This document shows, one piece after another, positions 1 through 5,244 of a stretch of 8,300 bases of DNA. The translations under genes were made by a program, and so were the position numbers. How positions within the stretch are numbered: position 1 is the first letter of the stretch; every line of letters starts with the position of its first letter. Source of the DNA: Eubacteriales Family XIII. Incertae Sedis bacterium (GTDB lineage: Bacteria > Bacillota_A > Clostridia > Peptostreptococcales > Anaerovoracaceae); NCBI GenBank assembly GCA_031280075.1, contig JAITHG010000024.1, positions 1-8,300 of the forward strand. Direction: 5' to 3'. The notes under the pieces are model-generated. The model saw only the letters and a list, made by a program, of their open reading frames with translations. It was not told the origin of the DNA and did no database searches.

Positions 1-40
1 CACGCAGCAGCCCCTCGCCCCCCGGTGCGATCTTCGCCAT
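1..40 (-). CDS. Start of a gene running off the window, possibly a class I methyltransferase (partial)
   Basis: Only the first 13 codons are visible, reading MAKIAPGGEGLLR from an ATG whose first base is position 40. It begins two bases after the stop of the AMP-dependent ligase gene and has an AAGGGG ribosome site about 8 bases upstream, inside the end of that gene, so it is almost certainly the next cistron of the same operon. A PGG motif followed by a leucine-rich helix is common just before the SAM-binding motif I of small class I methyltransferases. A methyltransferase (the DVU_1556 or TrsM family) is also what I would expect beside a DVU_1555-like and a DVU_1553-like gene. The start is well supported. 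The product is an inference from 13 residues and context, and could be wrong. Confidence 0.55.
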   Translation of the reverse strand, partial: MAKIAPGGEGLLR

Positions 41-42
41 GG

Positions 43-1077
43 TCAATACCCCTTCAATGCCTTCCGGTCTCCGATGCGATCTAGGCGCTTCAACACACTT
101 CCACAGGGGCACTGCCCCGGCAGGAAGCGCCCCCGGTCGCCCGTGCGGTAGCGGACGAAGGGCATGGCCTCCCGCGTCAGTGTCGTGAAGACGACCTCGC
201 CCCATTCCCCGTCCGGCAGCACTGCGCCCGTCTGCGGGTCGACGATCTCGAAGAGCAGATCCGCCTCGCGCGGGTGGTATCCCTCGCGCGCCGCACAGGC
301 CATCGCGCCGCCCAGCCCCATCTCCGTCATGCCGTAGTGCTCGTAGACGAGACAGCCCCAGTTCGCTTCGATGGCGGCGCGTGCCTCGGAGGACACGTAC
401 TCGGCAGAGAGCAGGACGCTGCGTAGCCGAAGCCTGCCGCGGCTCTTTTCCGACAGCCGCAGGGCGGCGCTTGCCGTCGCGAGCAGGGAGCTGATGCCCT
501 CCTGTTCCATCATGTCCAGCATTTCCGCGTCTCTGCTTCCATCAAAGGGCAGGATGCCGCGCGGGATGACGCGCACCCCTCCCCGCTCCAGCCCGATGCG
601 CACCAGATCCCCGACCGAGCCGGGGCGTTCACAGGGCATGAGCACGAGGAAGACATCCTCCGCGCCCGCCATGATGGCAAGCCCGTGGTGGATGTAGTCG
701 ATCATGAGCTCCTGATCCGCTTCCGTAAAAAAGATGCGCTTGGGCGCGCCGGTCGTCCCGCTCGTCGGCAGGGTGACGATGCGGCTCACTTCGGAAGCCG
801 AAGTGCAGACCATCCGGTGTCCGTCGCGGGTCAGGTCGTCCTCGTCCGTGAAGGGGAGCTTGCAGGCATCGGAAATGGATAGGATATCTTTGTCAAGGGA
901 TATGCCTGATAGCAGGCTGGAGTAAAAAGGGCTGTGCGCCACCATGTGCGCCAAGGTGCGGCGCAACCTGTCCGCCTGCCACGCCTCAATCGACTCACGC
1001 GTCAGCGCGCAGTGCCCTGGCAGACCGATCTTCGCTTTGATCCACGCATCGATCATCTGATGCCTCTCGTCCGTCAT
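43..1077 (-). CDS. Short PaaK-like AMP-dependent CoA ligase (DVU_1553-type adenylate-forming enzyme)
   Basis: A 344-residue adenylate-forming enzyme of the phenylacetate-CoA ligase branch, expected to activate a carboxylate with ATP to an acyl-adenylate. Visible motifs are the phosphate-binding loop TSGTTGAPK (105-113), the adenine-site YEHYGMTE (245-252), the ribose-binding aspartate in RYRTGDRG (309-316), and a CPCGS pair (323-327) like the PaaK metal-binding cysteines. The chain ends at RIGDRKALKGY, just where the hinge to the C-terminal lid domain lies in PaaK, which is usually about 430 residues. The lid and its catalytic lysine are therefore absent. The reading frame is open with no frameshift, and the next gene starts two bases later, so the short form looks native rather than decayed. 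The ATG start has a weak AGGA site upstream. It lies 46 bases after the C-GCAxxG-C-C gene. The likely family is the one I recall as 'DVU_1553 family AMP-dependent CoA ligase'. The substrate is unknown. Confidence 0.85.
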   Translation of the reverse strand: MTDERHQMIDAWIKAKIGLPGHCALTRESIEAWQADRLRRTLAHMVAHSPFYSSLLSGISLDKDILSISDACKLPFTDEDDLTRDGHRMVCTSASEVSRIVTLPTSGTTGAPKRIFFTEADQELMIDYIHHGLAIMAGAEDVFLVLMPCERPGSVGDLVRIGLERGGVRVIPRGILPFDGSRDAEMLDMMEQEGISSLLATASAALRLSEKSRGRLRLRSVLLSAEYVSSEARAAIEANWGCLVYEHYGMTEMGLGGAMACAAREGYHPREADLLFEIVDPQTGAVLPDGEWGEVVFTTLTREAMPFVRYRTGDRGRFLPGQCPCGSVLKRLDRIGDRKALKGY

Positions 1078-1123
1078 CCTTCATCCTGTTGTCTGCTGTC
1101 GGCCGCTTCTCGCAGGTCATGGA

Positions 1124-1534
1124 TCATCGCTCGCCCGCCCCGTCGGAAAAGGCATCCGCTTCGCCAAGGATATACTCGCGCAGTTTCAGATAGGATTCGA
1201 GCACGAGCTTCGGGCAGAACTCGATGCGTTTGATTGGATCGTCCTGGATGATCTCGTAGCAGTCGTAGCCGCCAAACCGATCCTCGAACCAGTCCATGTA
1301 TTCGTCCTGCCATTCCGCCTTGGCCGTCTCTTGATCCTTCACGTGCAGGATCGCGATGGCGGCTGCGAGCGTCCCGCAGATCTTGCCGCGTCCCATCCCG
1401 CCGCAGAAGGCCGCCATCGCGTTGACAAGATCCTCGTTCTGCTTGCCCATGTCCTCAAGGCAGAGTGACACGATGGTCTGGCTGCAGCAGTAGCTCTTTA
1501 GTTTGCATTCAAAAATACGTTCGTCTATATTCAT
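1124..1534 (-). CDS. C-GCAxxG-C-C family cysteine-rich putative redox protein
   Basis: A 136-residue soluble protein with eight cysteines at 10, 16, 17, 25, 44, 53, 92 and 107. The order YCCSQ (15-19), FCGGMGRGKICGTL (43-56), FGGYDCY (87-93) and FCPKLV (106-111) is the signature of the C_GCAxxG_C_C family, thought to be redox-active or metal-binding. No catalytic activity is established for the family as far as I know. The sequence between the last two cysteines is acidic, and there is no signal peptide or membrane segment, so it should be cytoplasmic. Its ATG has a GAGG ribosome site nine bases upstream. It is the first gene after a structured spacer with a candidate promoter and is followed by a PaaK-like ligase, the pairing I recall for DVU_1555 and DVU_1553. 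An electron-transfer or sulfur-handling partner of the ligase, methyltransferase and radical SAM proteins is plausible but inferred. Confidence 0.82.
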   Translation of the reverse strand: MNIDERIFECKLKSYCCSQTIVSLCLEDMGKQNEDLVNAMAAFCGGMGRGKICGTLAAAIAILHVKDQETAKAEWQDEYMDWFEDRFGGYDCYEIIQDDPIKRIEFCPKLVLESYLKLREYILGEADAFSDGAGER

Positions 1535-1562
1535 TGTCTAAGACCTCAATTTGCGTGGATGT

Positions 1563-1591
1563 CGCAGACTGATCTGCGCGGGGCAAGCCCC
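1563..1591 (-). repeat. Two adjacent perfect hairpins in the 5' leader of the C-GCAxxG-C-C gene
   Basis: One inverted repeat is CGCAGA with TCTGCG (1563-1568 and 1573-1578) around a four-base loop. Beside it, GGGGC and GCCCC (1580-1584 and 1587-1591) close on two bases, or GGGG/CCCC on four. Both are perfect. No T-run follows on either strand, so they are not a typical intrinsic terminator. If the candidate promoter at 1615-1623 is real they lie in the transcript's 5' leader. Otherwise they look like an extragenic palindromic repeat. They end about 28 bases before the start codon, leaving the ribosome site free. Confidence 0.55.
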
Positions 1592-1614
1592 TCTACACGT
1601 TATCCATACCCAAT

Positions 1615-1623
1615 ATTGTAACA
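1615..1623 (-). promoter_or_regulatory. Candidate extended -10 promoter for the C-GCAxxG-C-C operon
   Basis: On the minus strand the sequence TGTTACAAT is a good extended -10 element (TGn followed by TACAAT, one base from TATAAT). It sits in the only A+T-rich patch of an otherwise G+C-rich spacer. No convincing -35 hexamer is found at 16 to 18 bases, as can be the case for extended -10 promoters. Transcription would start near 1608 and give a leader of about 75 bases containing the two hairpins at 1563-1591. This is a sequence-pattern call only. Confidence 0.4.
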
Positions 1624-1645
1624 CTTTAAACGGCACAAACATACC

Positions 1646-1660
1646 GCAACCCCGCGTTGC
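1646..1660. repeat. Small hairpin in the spacer (GCAAC/GTTGC)
   Basis: A perfect five-base stem, GCAAC at 1646-1650 and GTTGC at 1656-1660, around a five-base G+C-rich loop. On its own it is weak, but it is one of four stems packed into the 187-base gene-free spacer between the YdcF-like gene and the C-GCAxxG-C-C gene, which suggests a structured repeat element. Confidence 0.35.
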
Positions 1661-1677
1661 TGGGCCACAGACCGTGC

Positions 1678-1707
1678 GGGCATCAGGGGGAATCCATCCC
1701 CATGCCC
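1678..1707 (-). terminator. Strong hairpin after the YdcF-like gene, terminator-like but without a T-run
   Basis: Fifteen bases after the ydcF-like stop codon the minus strand folds into GGGCAT (1707-1702) paired with ATGCCC (1683-1678). An inner stem, GGGGA (1701-1697) with TCCCC (1691-1687), closes on a five-base loop, with a three-base bulge at 1684-1686. The stem is strong and well placed for a 3' end. What follows is GCACGGTC rather than a run of T, so an intrinsic terminator is doubtful. It could instead protect the 3' end from exonucleases or belong to a repeat element. Confidence 0.4.
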
Positions 1708-1721
1708 CGAAACATGTGGTA

Positions 1722-2777
1722 TCAGGTGGTGTACTGTGAGACGTAAACGACAGCGCATGAGAGCAGGAAAACGACAAGGGCGAAGGCAATGTTGCGCTTG
1801 CGGTGCATGGCGATGTAGGCGATATATTCCCTCAGGAGGGCCACCGGGAGGTAGTAAGGGGCGGTTTTTGCGCCGATGCCGCTGATGCGCAACCCCGCCT
1901 TGCGTGCGTAGATTCCTGTGCGCAGCAGATGGTAGTTGCTGGTTGCGTAGATGGCCAAGTAGGGCTGGCCTTCGGAGTCTATGTCCATGATCCGCTTGGA
2001 GAACTTCATGTTCTGCATGGTGTTCGTGGATTCAGCCTCGAGCAGGATGTCCGCTTCCGGCACGCCCTTGCACATTGCGTACTCCGCCATCGCCTCCGCC
2101 TCCGTGCGGGGTTCATCCTTCCCCTGCCCGCCCGACATGATCAGCTTGGGTGGGGTGCCCACTTTCTTTTGGCTCTCATAGAACGCAATCGCCCTGTCCA
2201 CGCGCCCCACGAGCAGGGGGGGCAAGGCACCGTCCTTCAGCCCGGCACCATGGACGATGATGTAATCCTGGTTCTTCTTTGGGCGCGACAGGTTGCAGAG
2301 AAAGGTCGCAACCAGGTACTGCGACACATGGAAGGAATAGCAGGCGACCATCGCCTCTGCCCAGTGCATGCCTGCGCGCAAGGGACTGGGAAGGCTCTCC
2401 GGATCCACGATTCGCATGATGACGAGGTAGGCGATCAATGCGAGCACAAAGAGCAGCGTCAGGCTATTGGCGAGCGATCGCTTCTCGCGTTTTAGCACTG
2501 CACGCGCGTTCAGCAGAAGGAAGGCGATGAGGGCATAGACCCCGAAGACAGCTACAACGAGGACAATGATTACGAAAATGCTCGCTATCACCTTGGCCGC
2601 CATGGCGTTGCTGGCATACAGGTTGCCCACCAGCAGGATGCCCGTTGCGAACAGGAAGCATGTCAAAAACACGCTCGGTACAAGGCTGGCGCGGTTGTGC
2701 AGGTAGAGGGCGAAGAACACTGCGAACAGCAACAACGGGATGCCTATAGATAGCCAGACCGGGACTATGAACGGCAT
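1722..2777 (-). CDS. YdcF/SanA-like DUF218 membrane protein
   Basis: A 351-residue protein with a multi-pass N-terminal membrane region. Hydrophobic segments lie near 5-27, 33-53, 63-90, 103-122 and about 140-160. A DUF218 (YdcF/SanA/ElyC) domain follows from about 171 (DYIIVHGAGL) to about 325, then a last hydrophobic helix near 329-348. Hallmarks of the domain are SGGQG (215-219), acidic and polar residues around EPRTEAEAM (222-230), ESTNT..N (249-256) and ATSNYHLLR (278-286). Relatives act in cell-envelope processes such as envelope barrier function and peptidoglycan precursor handling, but the activity of this long form is not known. I chose the ATG at 2777 rather than the GTG at 2831. 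It lies one base after the radical SAM stop, with a GGGGAGGA ribosome site six bases upstream, whereas the longer form would overlap that gene by 53 bases. It is co-transcribed with the radical SAM gene. Confidence 0.85.
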   Translation of the reverse strand: MPFIVPVWLSIGIPLLLFAVFFALYLHNRASLVPSVFLTCFLFATGILLVGNLYASNAMAAKVIASIFVIIVLVVAVFGVYALIAFLLLNARAVLKREKRSLANSLTLLFVLALIAYLVIMRIVDPESLPSPLRAGMHWAEAMVACYSFHVSQYLVATFLCNLSRPKKNQDYIIVHGAGLKDGALPPLLVGRVDRAIAFYESQKKVGTPPKLIMSGGQGKDEPRTEAEAMAEYAMCKGVPEADILLEAESTNTMQNMKFSKRIMDIDSEGQPYLAIYATSNYHLLRTGIYARKAGLRISGIGAKTAPYYLPVALLREYIAYIAMHRKRNIAFALVVFLLSCAVVYVSQYTT

Positions 2778-2778
2778 C

Positions 2779-4203
2779 CTATTCCTCCCCTGCCTGCGTG
2801 CTTTCGGTGCGGTGAAGCGAATTGTATGCACAGAATGGGATCAGCCTGCCATCCAGCGTGTACTGCTGCACGCGGCAACGTTTGAGCCGTTCGGCATCCA
2901 GGTTGCCCCTGTCCATGAAGGCCATGCTGGAGACGGTGAACCCGTTGGTCTTGATCCAGTGAACCGCCTCGTCCAAAGAGAGGGGCTCGTCGGAAACAGG
3001 CGCAGGCCCATCGGGCAGCGACCATTTCTTCAGGACGAAATCACGGTCGCGACGGATGATGTCAAGCGGGTCTGCAGCAGAGATGCCTGCTGTGCAGCAT
3101 GCTTCGTCAGACGTGCCTTCCCCGCTGCAGCAGGACGCTCCCTGTGCCCTCTGTGCGTCGGATGTGAGTGCCGTAAGCCCTCCATCCCGCTCACGCAGGA
3201 AGTCGGCGCAGAAACAGCAGAGGGGATGACCCGTCGTGATGGGGACGAGGTCTGCGGTGCGGATGCGCCCGCCCGTCTGCACCTCGATCTGCCGCATCAC
3301 CTCAAACATTGTAATGCGCCCGCCCGCCCCGCAGGATTCACCGGCTGCGCCCGGATGCCGCCCAAAGAAACTCGCCGGCTGGAAATGCACTCCCTTGACG
3401 GTGTCGAGGTTGGCGAGCATACAGTCGATCAGCGCACCGATCTCCCCATCGTTCACACCGCGCACTACGGTCGGCACGAGCGTCACGGGCAACCGCGCCC
3501 GGCGGCAGGCCTCGATGGTACGCATCTTCTCTGCCAGCAGCGGTTCGCCGCGCAGTGCCGAATAGACCCCGTCCTGCATGCCGTCAAACTGCAGGAAGAC
3601 GGTCGTGAGCCCTGCCTTGGCGAGGGTTTCCGCATAGCCGGGTTCGTCGGCTATGCGCCGTCCGTTCGTATTGAGCTGGATGTAGGAAAAACCGCGATCC
3701 TTCCCGTCCCGGACGATGTCCGGGAGGTCATCGCGAACGGTCGGCTCGCCGCCCGAGAGCTGGATGTTGAAAGGGCGCTCCTCCCCCAATTCGACAAGGT
3801 GGTCGTAGGCGCGTGCAAGCTCCTGCCTTGACGGGTCGGCTGCTGCGGACTCACCCGCGCGGGCAAAGCACCAAGGGCAGTGCTGGTTGCAGCGCTGCGT
3901 TACGTCAATCAGCACGCAGCAGGCCGTCATCAGGTGATTGTCGCATAGACCGCAGTGAAGCGGGCAGGCATCGTCCGATGGCGCGCCCCGCGTGATGGCC
4001 GTCTTCGGTGGTACGCAGACAGAACGAAAGCCCATGAAGCGTGCAAAGTCCTCCGGATGCTCGGAAGCGAGGTCACTCCGCACGCCGTGTTCAGGGCAGT
4101 TCGTCTCAAAACTGATCATGCCGCCCCGCTCCGTATAGACGGCAGGGACAGCATGTCCGCATGCAGGGCAGATGCCCTGCACCGTCCATCCTCTGTCGGT
4201 CAT
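2779..4203 (-). CDS. trsS: Cysteine-rich radical SAM protein, TrsS-like (tetraether synthase/MJ0619-type layout)
   Basis: A 474-residue radical SAM enzyme. In order it has a zinc-ribbon-like start, CPAC (12-15) and NCPEHG (35-40), then CPLHCGLC (80-87), TACC (93-96), and the iron-sulfur motif CNQHCPWC (105-112, CxxxCxxC). The SAM-binding GGEP (151-154) and NTNGRR (178-183) follow, then a C-terminal cysteine region, CCFC (329-332), CC (358-359) and CC (369-370), and a closing IPFCAYNSLHR (455-465). This order, with a CPEHG box and a CGLC..H box before the radical SAM motif, recalls the MJ0619 and tetraether-synthase enzymes, which methylate or join unactivated carbons. The closest named family I recall is 'radical SAM (seleno)protein TrsS'. 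This copy has cysteine throughout and no in-frame TGA. The ATG at 4203 overlaps the marR stop as ATGA, which I prefer to the upstream GTG at 4224. Substrate unknown. The family name rests on memory. Confidence 0.82.
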   Translation of the reverse strand: MTDRGWTVQGICPACGHAVPAVYTERGGMISFETNCPEHGVRSDLASEHPEDFARFMGFRSVCVPPKTAITRGAPSDDACPLHCGLCDNHLMTACCVLIDVTQRCNQHCPWCFARAGESAAADPSRQELARAYDHLVELGEERPFNIQLSGGEPTVRDDLPDIVRDGKDRGFSYIQLNTNGRRIADEPGYAETLAKAGLTTVFLQFDGMQDGVYSALRGEPLLAEKMRTIEACRRARLPVTLVPTVVRGVNDGEIGALIDCMLANLDTVKGVHFQPASFFGRHPGAAGESCGAGGRITMFEVMRQIEVQTGGRIRTADLVPITTGHPLCCFCADFLRERDGGLTALTSDAQRAQGASCCSGEGTSDEACCTAGISAADPLDIIRRDRDFVLKKWSLPDGPAPVSDEPLSLDEAVHWIKTNGFTVSSMAFMDRGNLDAERLKRCRVQQYTLDGRLIPFCAYNSLHRTESTQAGEE

Positions 4204-4670
4204 TCGCTCGTCAGATCGTTCCACGCCCGGATGAAGAACTCATCGAGCTTCACGAGCGAGCGGTGAAGCACATGCGTTTCCTCCTCCGTCAAGACAGCGA
4301 GCGCTTCCTTCAGCATGTCCAAGTGAAAGAGATCGTGCGTCTTGAGCGCCTCAAGCCCTTTTTCGGTCAGCTGCAGCTTGACGATGCGACGGTCTGCCTC
4401 ATTGCGCAGCCGGATCACATAGCCCTTCCCCTCCAATTTGTTCATTGCGATCGTGAGCGCGCTGACACTGATCTTCAGGCGCCTTGCAACTTGCGTCATC
4501 GTTCGGTCACTGTTTGGCCCCACCTCTCGGAGAACGTGGAATTCCGAGATGGACAGGTCGTGGTCTGAGGCTCGCGCAATGACCTTCTCCTCCGTCTTGT
4601 AGGCGGAAAGGAACAGCCGTGCAATAATTTCGTCGATCGATTTCTGCTCGCCGCTCAGTATGGCTTCCAT
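4200..4670 (-). CDS. MarR-family transcriptional regulator
   Basis: A 156-residue winged helix-turn-helix protein. N-terminal dimerisation helices (1-35) are followed by LSISEFHVLREV (39-50), then the recognition region MTQVARRLKISVSALTIAMN (58-77). The wing is RLRNEADRRIVKLQLTEKG (87-105), with the DRR signature typical of MarR proteins, and C-terminal dimerisation helices run from 107 to 150. It should bind a palindromic operator as a dimer and be released by a small ligand or oxidation. It has one methionine start with an AGGAGG ribosome site seven bases upstream, only 15 bases after leuD. Its stop overlaps the radical SAM start by ATGA. That coupling suggests it controls the radical SAM gene and its neighbours rather than leucine synthesis, which is inference. 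I see no clear palindromic operator next to it. It contains no cysteine, so direct thiol redox sensing is unlikely. Confidence 0.93.
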   Translation of the reverse strand: MEAILSGEQKSIDEIIARLFLSAYKTEEKVIARASDHDLSISEFHVLREVGPNSDRTMTQVARRLKISVSALTIAMNKLEGKGYVIRLRNEADRRIVKLQLTEKGLEALKTHDLFHLDMLKEALAVLTEEETHVLHRSLVKLDEFFIRAWNDLTSE

Positions 4671-4685
4671 AAAACAACCTCCTAA

Positions 4686-5165
4686 TCAGGTCTCTTGTTG
4701 AATATAGCCGACGAGCCCTCCGTGTTCGATCAGCTTCTGCATAAAGGGCGGGTACGGCTCTGCTTGGTAAGTTTCCTCTTTTGTTTTGTTTGTGATCTTG
4801 CCACTCTTCAGATTGACAACGACCTCATCCCCCGGATCGGTCCGCTCATAAGCCTCTTCGGATTCGAGGATCGGCAAACCTATGTTGAAGGCGTTGCGAT
4901 AGAAGATGCGCGCAAAAGTCGGCGCGATGACAGCTTTGACACCCGCCACCTTTAAGACGAGCGGTGCATGCTCACGCGATGAACCAGATCCAAAGTTACG
5001 CCCCGCCACGATGATGTCGCCCTTTCGCACTTCCTGTGCGAAGCTCGCATCAATATCCTCCATTGCGTGGTGGGCCAGTTCTTTCGGGTCTGCGATGTTC
5101 AAGTAGCGCGCTGGAATGATCACGTCCGTATCGACATTGTCACCATATTTGAATACCTTGCCCAT
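4686..5165 (-). CDS. leuD: 3-isopropylmalate dehydratase small subunit
   Basis: A 159-residue small subunit of isopropylmalate isomerase, which with LeuC converts 2-isopropylmalate to 3-isopropylmalate by dehydration and rehydration. The start [16 protein letters not shown] (8-23) is typical and carries the substrate-specificity loop. The active-site block is [14 protein letters not shown] (55-68), with [15 protein letters not shown] (84-98) after it. The length fits the short clostridial/archaeal form rather than the roughly 200-residue enterobacterial LeuD, matching the LeuC type here. The open frame continues upstream to 5399 inside leuC. I chose the ATG at 5165 because the family's conserved N terminus begins there and a GGAGGAG ribosome site lies nine bases upstream. 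It follows leuC by 79 bases. The next gene, unusually, is a regulator rather than leuB. Confidence 0.96.
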   Translation of the reverse strand: MGKVFKYGDNVDTDVIIPARYLNIADPKELAHHAMEDIDASFAQEVRKGDIIVAGRNFGSGSSREHAPLVLKVAGVKAVIAPTFARIFYRNAFNIGLPILESEEAYERTDPGDEVVVNLKSGKITNKTKEETYQAEPYPPFMQKLIEHGGLVGYIQQET

Positions 5166-5174
5166 GCTGATTGT

Positions 5175-5182
5175 CTCCTCCT
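5175..5182 (-). promoter_or_regulatory. Ribosome binding site that fixes the leuD start
   Basis: AGGAGGAG on the minus strand, ending nine bases before the ATG at 5165. It decides in favour of this start over the longer open frame that extends into leuC. No promoter or terminator is evident in the 79-base leuC-leuD spacer. Confidence 0.75.
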
Positions 5183-5244
5183 GTTCCTGTGCGATAAAGT
5201 GTATGCTATTATGGCATGCAGTATTGCTTGCCGATACGTCTGTC

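Noticed and set aside
2778..2831. GTG start of the YdcF-like gene at 2831
   Set aside because: It would overlap the radical SAM gene by 53 bases and add a basic stretch before the first hydrophobic helix. The ATG at 2777 has a strong ribosome site.
2740..3831. Long plus-strand open frame opposite the radical SAM gene
   Set aside because: It mirrors the minus-strand coding sequence and has no domain signature. It crosses the ydcF-radical SAM boundary without respect for gene limits.
2779..4203. Selenocysteine in the TrsS-like protein
   Set aside because: The family name allows selenoproteins, but there is no in-frame TGA in the coding sequence and the motif positions are cysteines.
4204..4224. 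GTG start of the radical SAM gene at 4224
   Set aside because: It adds seven residues with no family support. The ATG at 4203 makes the common ATGA overlap with marR.
5193..5222. Weak stem (TATGC/GCATG) in the leuC-leuD spacer
   Set aside because: Only about six pairs including a wobble, with no T-run. Such stems are expected by chance.
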